Origin: Mucilaginibacter sabulilitoris
GTDB lineage: Bacteria; Bacteroidota; Bacteroidia; Sphingobacteriales; Sphingobacteriaceae
Assembly: GCF_034262375.1 (NCBI RefSeq)
Contig: NZ_CP139558.1
Span: forward strand, 1,922,001 to 1,986,000
Direction of reading: 5' to 3'
Length of the DNA: 64,000 nt
How positions within the stretch are numbered: position 1 is the stretch's first letter; the number at the start of each line of letters is the position of its first letter. The notes under the pieces are model-generated. The model was given only the letters and a program-made list of their open reading frames with translations, made no database searches and was not told where the DNA came from. This document shows positions 54,836-64,000 of this stretch, piece by piece. The position numbers were made by a program, and so were the translations under genes.

Positions 54836-56498
54836 ACTGGATTTTATAGTTATGGGCGTTTTTGCCCTTTTAATACTAAGCATTGGAATGGCTTTTACCC
54901 ATATGGGCAGCAAAAATGGCAATTCCTATTTTGAGGCGGGCGGTGAAACGCCCTGGTGGATTAATGGTTTATCTTTGTTTATCAGCTACTTTTCTGCAGG
55001 TACATTTGTGGTATGGGGTTCAATTGCCTATAAGTACGGACTTGTTGCCAATGGCATTCAGCTTACCATGGTCATTGGTGGTTTATTAGTAGCCATATTT
55101 GTTGCTGCTAAATGGAAAAAAACAGGCGCGCTAACTGCTGCGGAATACATCGGGCAACGTTTTAATAATAAAACACAGCAGTTTTATACCATTTTAATTA
55201 TGCTTTACAGCCTGTTATCAACTGCGGCGGTATTGTATCCCGTTGGTAAAATGGTTAATGTGGCAACCGGTCTTAATGTAAATACCTGTATATTAATTAT
55301 CGGTGGCATCATTATTTTATATACCGCCGCGGGCGGCTTATGGGCGGTACTCGTAACCGACGTGGTTCAGTTTGTTATATTGACTGCTGCGGTTTTTATT
55401 GTTATTCCCCTGGCGTTTCGTGAAGTAGGTGGGATACATAATTTTACCGGCAAGGCTCCGGCAGATTTCTTTAAGTTTTTTAATTCCGAATATTCATTTG
55501 AGTTCTTCCTGGCTTTTTTGGCCTACCAAACCATTTATATTGGAGGTAACTGGGCTTATGTACAACGTTATACCAGTGTGTCAAACGTTAGAAATTCGCG
55601 TAGGGTAGCTTACCTCTTCGCGGGTTTATACCTGATAAGCCCTTTTATATGGATGCTGCCACCTATGATCTATAGGGTGCTGAATCCTGGCTTAACAGGG
55701 TTGCAGCCCGAGGGCGCCTATATGATGATTTGCAGCCGGGTTTTGCCTGCAGGTTTGATAGGCCTGGTATTATCAGGCATGATCTCGGCAACGGCCAGCA
55801 AAGCCAATACAACCATTAATTTGGTAGCCGTGGTTTTTGCCAATGATGTATTTAAAAAACTGATAAGGCCGGCGGCAACCGAACAGAACGTCATCAATTC
55901 GGCACGGATATTCACCGTTTTTTTTGGCATTTTAACTATCGGAATCGCCATGATGGTTCCGCTGGTTGGCGGAATAGTTGAAGTAGTGCTGAGTACGGCA
56001 TCAATTGCGGGAGGTTCATTATTTGCACCAATTTTATGGTCGCTTTATTCAAAAAAGCAAAATGCGACATCGGTTATTGCTGCGTCTGTTAGTAGTTTGG
56101 TAGTCAGCTTGTTTTTTAAAACTATAGCACCGAGATTATTACACATTTCTCTTAATAGGGTTGAGGAAACCGCGTTAGGTGTTGGGCTTCCCGTGCTCGT
56201 CCTGCTTGCCGCCGAATTCATGCTGCCGGTTATCGCCGATATCTCTTTGCCGGACAGGCGGCTTGTTGCCGTCGGTACCAAAGAAGACGAGCGGCACCGA
56301 AATTCAGCTATCAGCCAGAATGTTTTTGGTATAAAAGTGATTGCCATATCTGTTGGAATTGTCGGTATTGGTGTGCTTGTTTTAGGCACTCTTGCAAAAA
56401 ACGGCGGTATCGCCATGATCGTAGGAGCAGCTACTGCAGGTGTTTTTTTTCCTGTATGGCGGTCTGCCAGGCGATTACAGAAACAAATTACAGCTTGA
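54828..56498 (+). CDS. Sodium:solute symporter (SSS family)
   Basis: An inner-membrane transporter of 556 residues with about 13 hydrophobic helices, of the SSS/SGLT type. LDFIVMGVFALLILSIGMAF forms the first helix and GGETPWWINGLSLFISYFSAGTF carries the conserved sodium-site region (shortened here: PWWINGLSLFISYFSAG); ASKANTTINLVAVVFANDVF is typical of the last part. It would import the monosaccharide or small sugar acid released by the periplasmic enzymes, driven by sodium. It overlaps the end of the GH43 gene (ATGAATAA), so the two are translationally coupled. Confidence 0.93.
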   Translation: MNKLDFIVMGVFALLILSIGMAFTHMGSKNGNSYFEAGGETPWWINGLSLFISYFSAGTFVVWGSIAYKYGLVANGIQLTMVIGGLLVAIFVAAKWKKTGALTAAEYIGQRFNNKTQQFYTILIMLYSLLSTAAVLYPVGKMVNVATGLNVNTCILIIGGIIILYTAAGGLWAVLVTDVVQFVILTAAVFIVIPLAFREVGGIHNFTGKAPADFFKFFNSEYSFEFFLAFLAYQTIYIGGNWAYVQRYTSVSNVRNSRRVAYLFAGLYLISPFIWMLPPMIYRVLNPGLTGLQPEGAYMMICSRVLPAGLIGLVLSGMISATASKANTTINLVAVVFANDVFKKLIRPAATEQNVINSARIFTVFFGILTIGIAMMVPLVGGIVEVVLSTASIAGGSLFAPILWSLYSKKQNATSVIAASVSSLVVSLFFKTIAPRLLHISLNRVEETALGVGLPVLVLLAAEFMLPVIADISLPDRRLVAVGTKEDERHRNSAISQNVFGIKVIAISVGIVGIGVLVLGTLAKNGGIAMIVGAATAGVFFPVWRSARRLQKQITA

Positions 56499-56518
56499 AA
56501 AATAATATAAGATAAATA

Positions 56519-58789
56519 ATGATAACAGAAAAAGCAGTTCAAAAACGTGTTAACCGTTTGGTTGCGATGTCGGCAGAGCTTGTTGTTGCCGGTGGCGGTA
56601 TGGCAGGTTGCTGTGCTGCTATAACTGCAGCCAGGCAGGGAATAAAGGTGATATTGGTACAGGACCGTCCTGTATTGGGTGGAAACGCCAGCAGTGAAAT
56701 CAGGTTGTGGATACTTGGGGCTACCTCACACATGGGGAATAATAATCGTTGGTCGAGAGAAGGTGGGGTAATAGATGAAATCCTGCTGGAGAACCTTTAC
56801 CGTAACAAAGAAGGTAACACCCTGATACTCGATACCATATTGCTGGAAAAAGTGACGCTTGAACCTAATATTACTTTATTGCTGAATACGGCGGTATATG
56901 AGTTGAATAAAAACGACGAACGTAACATTGATCATGTTAAAGCATTTTGCAGTCAAAACTCAACCGACTATAAATTATCTGCAACCTTATTCTGCGATGC
57001 TACCGGGGACGGCTCAATAGGTTTTTTAAGCGGAGCATCTTTCAGGATAGGTGCAGAGAGTAAAACAGAATTTAACGAAAACCTTGCACCAGATGAGGCT
57101 TATGGCGAACTGTTGGGCCATTCTATTTATTTTTATAGCAAACGGACAAATCATCCTGTGAAATTTGTTCCCCCGGCCTTTGCTCTCAAAAACATCAATG
57201 AACTCCCTAAGTATAAAATTTTAAATCCTGAAGATCATGGGTGCAGGCTTTGGTGGATTGAATATGGGGGCAGAAAAGATACGGTTTATGAGACTGAGGA
57301 GATTAAGTGGGAGCTATGGAAAATTGTATATGGTATATGGGATTATATTAAAAATTCCGGACAATTTGAAGACGTTGCCAACTTGACCCTGGAATGGGTT
57401 GGTACGATTCCCGGTAAACGGGAAAGCAGGCGTTTTGAAGGATTATATATGCTATCGCAAACAGACGTTGTTGAACAAAAGCATTTTGAGGATGCGGTAG
57501 CCTTTGGCGGCTGGGCGCTGGATCTTCATCCCGCGGACGGCGTCTATAGTGAGTTACCAAGCTGTAACCAGTATCACAGTAAAGGAATTTATACGATACC
57601 GTACCGCTGCTATGTGAGCAAAGATATAGATAACCTGTTTTTTGCAGGGAGAATTATTAGTGCAACGCATGTGGCATTCAGTTCGTCAAGGGTAATGGCC
57701 ACTTGCGCGCATGGCGCACAGGCAGTGGGTATGGCCGCTGCTTTGTGCATCAAACATAAAGTAAATCCCGCCGGAATCATGAACCCCTTTTTGATTACAG
57801 TGCTGCAACAGCAACTCAACCGAACCGGGCAAGGCCTGCCCGGTATTGCTATAAAACACCAATCAAGTATTGACATACCCACCATATATGCGACATCGAC
57901 ATTGGAATTATCCGAAATTTCTGCTGATGGCGACTGGAATATGTTATCGGAATCGGCAGCACAGTTGTTGCCATTAACAGCAGTATATTATCAATTCAGT
58001 TTGCCGGTGCTTGCATTACAAGACACCATCCTAAGGGCAGAATTGCGATACAGCCGGAAGGCAGATAACTACACCCCCGATGAAACCCTTGAACTTATTG
58101 AAATTCCCATGATGAAAGGGGAACAGCAAATACAACTAAACTTTACAAAGCAATTTCCCCGGACCCAGTATGGCTTTTTGATATTTCATAAAAACGACCG
58201 GGTAGCTGTTAAAACAAGCCGTCAATTATTTACCGGAATTACTGCACTTTTTAACGGTAAAAACAAAGCTGTATCTAACAACGGCAAACAGGAAGCGCCA
58301 AATGATTCCGGCGTTGAAAGCTTTGAATTCTGGATTCCTAAACGCAGACCCGAAAGACAAAATATAGCCATGAAAATACAACCTGCGTTAAAGGTGTATC
58401 AGGCTGAAAACATACTTAGCGGATTTACCCGTCCTTATATACAAACAAATGCCTGGTGCGCTGATCATCGTGATAAATCACCAGCACTTACCTTTAGATG
58501 GGGAAAGCCACAATTAATTAGTGCCCTCACTATTTTTTTTGATACTGATTATGATCATGCGCTCGAATCCTCTTTATTTGACCATCCCGAAAGCGTTATT
58601 CCTTTTTGCGTCCGGAATTATGCGTTATACGATGGGACTGGAAATATATTATTTGAAAAAACAGGCAATTACCAAACAGTTAACCAAATAAAGTTAATTC
58701 AACCTATCATGACCGATATGCTTATATTAAAAGTAAATCATCCATCAGAATATGTCAGTGCCGCGATTTATCACATTGATATCGTATAA
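56519..58789 (+). CDS. FAD-dependent oxidoreductase (FAD_oxidored) with C-terminal beta domain
   Basis: The 756-residue protein belongs to PF12831. The N-terminal FAD site reads ELVVAGGGMAGCCAAITAARQG (given in two parts: VVAGGGMAGCCAA and ITAARQG), followed by QDRPVLGGNASSEIRLWI and LFCDATGDGSIGFLSGA. No signal peptide or membrane helix is seen, so it is cytoplasmic, unlike nearly all its neighbours. The last 150 residues (about 605-756) look like a galactose-binding or discoidin-like beta-sandwich. It starts 20 bases after the symporter gene and likely acts on the imported sugar, perhaps oxidising a hydroxyl group to allow non-hydrolytic cleavage. The reaction is unknown. Confidence 0.85.
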   Translation: MITEKAVQKRVNRLVAMSAELVVAGGGMAGCCAAITAARQGIKVILVQDRPVLGGNASSEIRLWILGATSHMGNNNRWSREGGVIDEILLENLYRNKEGNTLILDTILLEKVTLEPNITLLLNTAVYELNKNDERNIDHVKAFCSQNSTDYKLSATLFCDATGDGSIGFLSGASFRIGAESKTEFNENLAPDEAYGELLGHSIYFYSKRTNHPVKFVPPAFALKNINELPKYKILNPEDHGCRLWWIEYGGRKDTVYETEEIKWELWKIVYGIWDYIKNSGQFEDVANLTLEWVGTIPGKRESRRFEGLYMLSQTDVVEQKHFEDAVAFGGWALDLHPADGVYSELPSCNQYHSKGIYTIPYRCYVSKDIDNLFFAGRIISATHVAFSSSRVMATCAHGAQAVGMAAALCIKHKVNPAGIMNPFLITVLQQQLNRTGQGLPGIAIKHQSSIDIPTIYATSTLELSEISADGDWNMLSESAAQLLPLTAVYYQFSLPVLALQDTILRAELRYSRKADNYTPDETLELIEIPMMKGEQQIQLNFTKQFPRTQYGFLIFHKNDRVAVKTSRQLFTGITALFNGKNKAVSNNGKQEAPNDSGVESFEFWIPKRRPERQNIAMKIQPALKVYQAENILSGFTRPYIQTNAWCADHRDKSPALTFRWGKPQLISALTIFFDTDYDHALESSLFDHPESVIPFCVRNYALYDGTGNILFEKTGNYQTVNQIKLIQPIMTDMLILKVNHPSEYVSAAIYHIDIV

Positions 58790-58792
58790 TTT

Positions 58793-61141
58793 ATGAGTAA
58801 GCTCCTTAATGCCGTTATGAATAAGGTTAAGATGATCATATGCCCGCTTGTGCTAAGCTTGCTAATAAGTAGTTTCTGCTATGGCGATGAAGGAATTTTA
58901 TATATTAAAAAGCATCATTATACCTTGATAATCCGTAAAAATAAATTTGCTTACGCTTTTAAGGATAGTACTGGGAAAATGGTCGCTGATTTCAGTCCAG
59001 AATCTGGCGTTAATTTTTCAAGATCAGGAAATAGCCTTTTGTCTTCCTGTGTTTTCGAAAAAACAATTGTTCTTAATGACACGCTTTTTTCCTGTATCCT
59101 TCATAATTCAAATGGTTTAAAAGCCAGGGCGAGTTTTCGTTTTTTTGATGATGTTATCAATTTGAAAATAGCAATTGATGATACTGAAGCAGAAAATAAG
59201 GAAAAAGATATGCAGTCAAAACCAGCTGGTAATTATACCATTGAAGCCTGTATTGCAGGCATTGGTCCGGCTTATGGACTTGGAGATCATGGCTCCTACG
59301 GTGAGGGGATTAATGTATTCGGTTATAGTAACAACAACTTTTTAAACTTGAGCGATGGTACGCGGTTTGTTTCCACATTTGCTATTTTTCCAAAACAGCA
59401 ATTTGCCCAGGTGTTGTTCGATAATGGGAGTAAACGCGTAGCGATAAACAAACGGGGAACAAGGCTTGGTGCCAATAAGGTAAAGGCAATTAGTATTTAT
59501 TATTTTTTTGGAACACCTCAAAAGATCTATAGCAACTATGCGTCGGTAAAAAAGAAAGTGGGATATCCTGATGCTAAGCCGAAATTTGATTTTTTTGATT
59601 TAGGTTATGAGGCCTTTGGTTCCTTGGGATGGAATGCTGCGCAGGCAACGGTTCAATCAGATGTACAAATGTACCTTGATAAGGGTTATCCTTTAAAATG
59701 GGTAGTAGTTGGCTCGGGATTTTGGAAAGGAGACCGAAGCCTGGCAACAGAAGGCGCAACAACAAGTTTCGGAATATGGGATAACTCATTACAGCCTGGC
59801 AGGAAGGACAAACTTGCAAATCCCAGGTATCCGGATGTTGCTGCGTTTAAAAAATATTTTTCTGACAGGAACCTCCATTTAATACTTGGCCTGAGGGTAA
59901 ATTTTAAAGCCTTGCCCGAAAAAGGTGGATTTTACGATCCCGCCAATGATGGGGAATATTCCAGGGAAGGCGCGCAAAGAGGTTTCTTCCTGAAAGATAT
60001 AAACAATAATCCTGCACTGTTTTCAGCTGTATTTCCTAAGGGGCCGACTTACGTGCTCGATGCTGATAATGTTTCCGCGCTTCAATGGTTCTACGCCGGT
60101 GTTAAAAAATGGGGAGTGCAGGGTTATAAAGAAGATACCATGTTGAAAGATGGGGAGAAATTAAACAACGATGCCAAGTGTAACAAGGTCAACGAGTTTC
60201 TAATGCAGAAAGGGTATTATGTCATGGTCAGGAATTCCGCCTATTCGGTTCCCGGGGATATCCTGCGGGTCGAAGATACGGAATATGGACATGGCCAGGA
60301 CAGGCCTGTGATCAACGTACTGAATGATGCGGCCAGCGGAACCCCAAATACTTATCCAGATATCGTTGGAGGTAAATATCTTAAACCGCCACTAAAAGAC
60401 GATCAGAAGCGTTATTTTCTTAAAAATGCATTTTTCGCAGCGGTATGCCCTGCCATGTCGATGGGTCTGGGCCCATGGCATATCGAAAACCCGGCATATG
60501 AAAATGCCATCAAAAAGGCTGCGATGTGGCATCATGAATTTGCGCCCTACCTGTATAGCGCAGCTGTAGAAAGCTATTATACGGGTTTCCCAACTACTAT
60601 GACACCATTGCCCATCGCATTTCCCAATGATTCAAACACCTACAATATAGCTAATAAAACGAAAAGACAATATTGCTGGATGCTGGGGCCGTCTCTGTTG
60701 GCTACACCTATATACGGTGATGACTATGCAACGGCATCAACAAGAAACGTGTATTTACCAAAGGGTAAATGGATTGACTATGAAAGTGGAAGATGTTTTA
60801 TGGGGCCCACTGTTTTAAATAATTATAAATTCCCTGATGGTAAGATCCCGGCATTTATCGGGGGGAAAGGCGTGCTGGTCAAAAAAAGCGAAGAGTCTGA
60901 CACCTTTATAGCTACGGTTTATCCTATTAGTAAAGAACAGTCATCTTACAGATTTTATTATCCCGATGGTAAATCCTCCTCTATTATAACGATCATGAAT
61001 GTAAACTGGGAACGATTAAATATTCAGGTAACGGATATTAATTCAAAAAAGAAGATAGATGCCATGTTTTCCAAAAGATTTCAATCTTACAGTTTCCCTT
61101 TGGTAAAGGGGCATAATTATACTGTTAAAAGTGATATCTAA
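58793..61141 (+). CDS. Divergent GH31 alpha-glycosidase
   Basis: A 782-residue TIM-barrel glycosidase of the GH31 type, with an N-terminal signal (about 13-31, ending SSFCYG). YGLGDHGSYGEG (about 161-172) and the barrel strands around LKWVVVGSGFWKGD are followed by VQGYKEDTML, where Asp448 is the probable nucleophile. The acid/base Asp could be in the RVEDTEYGHGQD stretch about 45 residues later. These motifs differ from the classical WxDMNE signature, placing it in a divergent branch; alpha-galactosidase or alpha-xylosidase-like action is possible. It starts three bases after the FAD oxidoreductase. Periplasmic. Confidence 0.83.
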   Translation: MSKLLNAVMNKVKMIICPLVLSLLISSFCYGDEGILYIKKHHYTLIIRKNKFAYAFKDSTGKMVADFSPESGVNFSRSGNSLLSSCVFEKTIVLNDTLFSCILHNSNGLKARASFRFFDDVINLKIAIDDTEAENKEKDMQSKPAGNYTIEACIAGIGPAYGLGDHGSYGEGINVFGYSNNNFLNLSDGTRFVSTFAIFPKQQFAQVLFDNGSKRVAINKRGTRLGANKVKAISIYYFFGTPQKIYSNYASVKKKVGYPDAKPKFDFFDLGYEAFGSLGWNAAQATVQSDVQMYLDKGYPLKWVVVGSGFWKGDRSLATEGATTSFGIWDNSLQPGRKDKLANPRYPDVAAFKKYFSDRNLHLILGLRVNFKALPEKGGFYDPANDGEYSREGAQRGFFLKDINNNPALFSAVFPKGPTYVLDADNVSALQWFYAGVKKWGVQGYKEDTMLKDGEKLNNDAKCNKVNEFLMQKGYYVMVRNSAYSVPGDILRVEDTEYGHGQDRPVINVLNDAASGTPNTYPDIVGGKYLKPPLKDDQKRYFLKNAFFAAVCPAMSMGLGPWHIENPAYENAIKKAAMWHHEFAPYLYSAAVESYYTGFPTTMTPLPIAFPNDSNTYNIANKTKRQYCWMLGPSLLATPIYGDDYATASTRNVYLPKGKWIDYESGRCFMGPTVLNNYKFPDGKIPAFIGGKGVLVKKSEESDTFIATVYPISKEQSSYRFYYPDGKSSSIITIMNVNWERLNIQVTDINSKKKIDAMFSKRFQSYSFPLVKGHNYTVKSDI

Positions 61142-61184
61142 TATTAGATTTTTGATTGGTAGTTGGTTATAGATATAATATAAA

Positions 61185-63095
61185 ATGAAATATTGGTTAA
61201 TTGTAATTTATGCACTGTTTATAACAGCAGTAACGAATGCACAAACAGCATTAAAGCTATCTCCCTTGTTCAGCAATAATATGGTTATTCAGCAAGGCAT
61301 TAATGCTGCCGTTTTTGGTGACGCAAATATTGGACAAAAAGTTTCCGTGACTTTAGCGGGGCATTATGCCGAAGCAGTCACGGATAGTGCCGGAAGGTGG
61401 ATAGCAAAAATGCCGGTATTAAAAGCAGGAGGGCCTTACCGGATGAAAGTAAGGGCAGACGGAGTAGAAATTATCCTGAACAATATAATGATTGGAGAGG
61501 TGTGGGTTGCATCCGGGCAGTCAAACATGAACTTTAAAATGAACCGGCCGGTATTAAATAGTAAATATGAAATTGAAAAGGCCGATTATCCGAATATAAG
61601 GGAGTTTCATGTCGAAGAGTCGGTGAGTAGCACTCCTTTAAAAGATTTAAAAAAAGGAGAATGGAAAATTTGTACGCCAGGTAATGCCACCAATTTTTCT
61701 GCTGTAGCTTATTTTTTTGCACGTAAGCTCAGCGAGGTACAACATGTTGCTGTAGGAATTATACATACTTCCTATAGTGGAACACCCATACAGGCCTGGA
61801 TAAGCGCGGATATGCTGGCTGCCCACCCTGATTTTAGCAAACGTATTCACGAAATCAGGAAAACTAATCCAAACTGGGCCGCTTTACAGGAAAAGGTCGA
61901 CAGTGTGCGGCAGATTTATTTGAAGGCTGTGCGAACCGATAGTGCGGGCTATAAGCTTGGCGTTTATAAGGAGGTATATGACGACAGCCGATGGAAGAAA
62001 GTAAAATACCCGATCTTTGCGTCGAAATTAAATATCCCGGGATATCGCCTGATCTGGGTGCGTAAGGAGTTTAATGTGGGTGCTAAAACTCCGGCGCATG
62101 ATCTTTATCTGTCATTGGGCGAGGTAAAAATGCAGGACATTACTTATGTGAATGGCATAGAAGTGGGGCGTGATAACAGGGAAGACCAAAGAGTTTACAG
62201 AATTCCTGCCAAACTAATAAAGAAGGGGAGGAATACTATTACTATTCGCTGGCTGTCCGAGTGGGGATATGGCAGAATTGGCAATCCTGGAGATCATCCG
62301 GCAGTATATTCTGCAGATCATAAATTTAATATTCCGTTAGAAGCAGAATGGGCTATTGATGAAAATATTGAGCCGCCTTTGATAACCTCAACCTCTTTTA
62401 GCGGCCAACCAACAAGCCTGTACAACGCCATGATTGCACCGATTGTTAATTATGGCATTAAAGGCATTTTATGGTATCAAGGAGAGGGCAATGCCGGTAA
62501 TGCGGAACAATACAAATCGTTACTCCCATTGCTTTTGACGGATTGGCGAATCAGGTGGCAGCAAGGGAATCTCCCTTTCCTATTGGTGCAGTTGCCGAAT
62601 TATAGCTATGGCGGAAATGGTTGGATAACACTTAGGGAAGCACAGTCGCAATTATTGAAATACCCCAATGTTGGCATGGTTATTACCACTGATGTTGGCG
62701 ACTCGACAGATGTGCATCCCAAAAATAAAAAGCCAGTAGGTGAAAGGCTTTATTTAGCAAGTGCAAAAGTGGCATATGGGAAGGATATTGAATATTTAGG
62801 CCCAACCTTTGATGGTTTGGTGTGCCAGGGAGACAGTGCGATGATATCTTTCTCCAATATCAGTAATGGATTAATGGTTAAGGCACAAAGAGAGCTAAAG
62901 GGCTTTACAGTTGCGGCTGATGATAAGAAGTTTTATCCTGCAATTGCAAAATTAACTGGTGATCGGGTGATTGTTAGATCTGATTTTGTGAAAAAGCCGG
63001 TAGCAGTGCGTTATAACTGGAGCGCAAACCCCGGCGGTAATCTATATGATAAAAACGATCTTCCTGCCGGTCCCTTTAGGACAGATAATTGGTAG
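61185..63095 (+). CDS. Sialate O-acetylesterase-type SGNH carbohydrate esterase
   Basis: A 636-residue exported esterase. Signal peptide about 1-19 (VTNAQ). The SGNH block I is EVWVASGQSNM, with the nucleophile Ser113; ILWYQGEGNA is the later conserved block; and Asp509/His511 in STDVHPKN complete the triad. An inserted beta-sandwich of the glycosidase jelly-roll type lies at about 235-390 (LIWVRKEFNV...NTITIRWLSEW). It would remove O-acetyl groups from the glycan. The name 'sialate' is inherited from the family; acetylated galactan or pectic sugars are a better match with the locus. It is the last gene of the PUL. Confidence 0.92.
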   Translation: MKYWLIVIYALFITAVTNAQTALKLSPLFSNNMVIQQGINAAVFGDANIGQKVSVTLAGHYAEAVTDSAGRWIAKMPVLKAGGPYRMKVRADGVEIILNNIMIGEVWVASGQSNMNFKMNRPVLNSKYEIEKADYPNIREFHVEESVSSTPLKDLKKGEWKICTPGNATNFSAVAYFFARKLSEVQHVAVGIIHTSYSGTPIQAWISADMLAAHPDFSKRIHEIRKTNPNWAALQEKVDSVRQIYLKAVRTDSAGYKLGVYKEVYDDSRWKKVKYPIFASKLNIPGYRLIWVRKEFNVGAKTPAHDLYLSLGEVKMQDITYVNGIEVGRDNREDQRVYRIPAKLIKKGRNTITIRWLSEWGYGRIGNPGDHPAVYSADHKFNIPLEAEWAIDENIEPPLITSTSFSGQPTSLYNAMIAPIVNYGIKGILWYQGEGNAGNAEQYKSLLPLLLTDWRIRWQQGNLPFLLVQLPNYSYGGNGWITLREAQSQLLKYPNVGMVITTDVGDSTDVHPKNKKPVGERLYLASAKVAYGKDIEYLGPTFDGLVCQGDSAMISFSNISNGLMVKAQRELKGFTVAADDKKFYPAIAKLTGDRVIVRSDFVKKPVAVRYNWSANPGGNLYDKNDLPAGPFRTDNW

Positions 63096-63520
63096 TTTAA
63101 TGGAATTTATCTGTATTTTCTGCTCCCCTGGTATCTCCTTAAGACTCTTGATGATAGTTGTAATATGTCGCGGATTTTATCGCTCGATATTGTGGTTAAC
63201 TTTAAAGGTCAGGTGCTTTGTCCAATGGCAGCCTGCCGATGTCAATCTGCATGGCTTTATATCCCCCATCTAAAAACGAGCGGTAGCAGTTCAGATCCTT
63301 TTTTATGACTACCCGTAAATGCATTTATAATTTTAACTCGTTTACTTTTGGTAAAGGTTAAAGTTTAGTAAACATAATTCACATTTCAAAAAGCTAGTCT
63401 AATATAAATAGAGCTTATACAAACAACTCGCTATACTTATATTTAAATACGTAAGGAAGACGGCTACTGGTGTCGGCAATCCCTTACAGCAAAACAATAC
63501 CTGGCTGCTTATACGGCTTT
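63096..63520. other. Intergenic region after the PUL
   Basis: About 425 bases, AT-rich in the second half, separating the last PUL gene from a convergent unidentified gene. A short frame overlaps the esterase end (63046-63273) but has no coding character. No clear terminator hairpin with a T tract is visible. Confidence 0.45.
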
Positions 63521-64000
63521 CTATCGAAAATTAAGTCGGGACGAAGGTTGGCTGCTTCGGAAACTATCCTGTAATTCCCGCTTTACGAGGTTCATATCAT
63601 TACCTAATATCTCATAAATAGCTTCATACTGCCCGCAAAGATCAAATATGCTTTGGTTATACAGGCCATAAAGTCCTTCCTTTTCTTCACCTTCTGCCTT
63701 CATAAGGCGGTCTGCGATATCCAAATTTTTCAGAAATAGTAAATGGGTCATGGTATTGACCGCAATAATATCGTTGCGGGAGAGGGTTACATCAAAGTAA
63801 AGCCCGATCAGGTTATGTTTCCAGTTCTCCTCGTTCAGTTTTTGCAGGTGCGTGTCCACTTTTTTGATCTCTTCGTTCAGAAATTTCAAACTTGATTCAC
63901 TTCGTGCATCATTCCGGTTCTTTCGGTAATTGATATTCTTCTTTAAAATGGCCATCGTCTCCCCGGTCATGAAATAATAACTTTCCGCGATCTCAATTTT
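63521..64000 (-). CDS. Unrecognised helical protein, 5' part outside window
   Basis: The frame is open to the right edge: upstream of the ATG at 63970 it continues KIEIAESYYFMTGETM. That ATG is therefore probably internal and the gene starts beyond the window. The visible 159 residues are charged and predicted to be helical, with no signal peptide, membrane helix or motif I recognise. Features include a Lys/Arg-rich stretch (LKKNINYRKNRNDAR) and coiled-coil-like FLNEEIKKVDTHLQKLNEEN. It is convergent with the PUL and probably unrelated to it. I do not propose a function. Confidence 0.65.
   Translation of the reverse strand, partial: KIEIAESYYFMTGETMAILKKNINYRKNRNDARSESSLKFLNEEIKKVDTHLQKLNEENWKHNLIGLYFDVTLSRNDIIAVNTMTHLLFLKNLDIADRLMKAEGEEKEGLYGLYNQSIFDLCGQYEAIYEILGNDMNLVKRELQDSFRSSQPSSRLNFR

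Noticed and set aside
1-64000. CRISPR array, rRNA or tRNA genes, complete insertion sequence
   Set aside because: None was seen: no regularly spaced direct repeats, no rRNA-like conserved segments, no cloverleaf, and no transposase gene.

Overview
The window looks like chromosomal DNA of a Sphingobacteriaceae-type Bacteroidota, most like Mucilaginibacter or Pedobacter. Supporting signs are three SusC-class or other TonB-dependent receptors, two of them paired with SusD lipoproteins, a type IX secretion (T9SS) C-terminal tail, a Bacteroidota-type promoter (TTTG then TAnnTTTG) before pheT, few Shine-Dalgarno sequences, an OlsF-like ornithine lipid synthase, and many secreted plant-polysaccharide hydrolases. 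The genus is inferred from gene style only.

Left part (1-15 kb). The 3' end of a GH10 xylanase is followed by an orphan ECF sigma factor flanked by a repeated 16-bp motif. Then comes a housekeeping block: pheT, a small coiled-coil protein, zapA, a probable 6S RNA and rny. After it lie an Mpo1-like membrane protein, a large solitary TonB-dependent receptor, an APC permease and an OlsF-like bifunctional acyltransferase. A 197-bp MITE-like element with 19-bp terminal inverted repeats and an 8-bp target duplication sits in the loop of a terminator between the last two.

Middle part (15-32.6 kb). A decayed stretch with a truncated ComEA-like gene leads into an exopolysaccharide-type locus: acyltransferase 3, polyprenyl-phosphate sugar-1-P transferase, FAD protein, NodB deacetylase, GT4, DegT aminotransferase, FlaA1/CapD-like protein, FAD-NAD(P) protein and a second GT4. 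The locus is damaged. The CapD-like protein has lost its catalytic core by an in-frame deletion, the last GT4 is frameshifted, and no Wzx, Wzy or Wzc is present. Beyond it lie an NHL-type lipoprotein, a DUF3943 protein, an MBL-fold hydrolase and a composite pseudogene made of a SusD fragment joined to a second copy of part of the acyltransferase 3 gene.

Right part (32.8-63.1 kb). A SusC/SusD pair followed by an SH3-NlpC/P60 peptidase may handle peptidoglycan fragments or peptides. Next is a large polysaccharide utilisation locus (PUL): a divergent LacI regulator with a 26-bp perfect palindromic operator, SusC, SusD, GH35, a beta-helix protein with a T9SS tail, a SurA-like protein, GH88, DUF2264, GH43, a sodium:solute symporter, an FAD oxidoreductase, a divergent GH31 and a sialate O-acetylesterase-type esterase. 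Galactosidase/galactanase-type enzymes combined with unsaturated-uronide chemistry suggest a uronic-acid-decorated galactan such as arabinogalactan protein or a pectic side chain. Here the outer-membrane pair would import oligosaccharides, periplasmic enzymes trim them, and the symporter would pass small products to a cytoplasmic oxidoreductase. The window ends in an unrecognised minus-strand gene cut by the edge.
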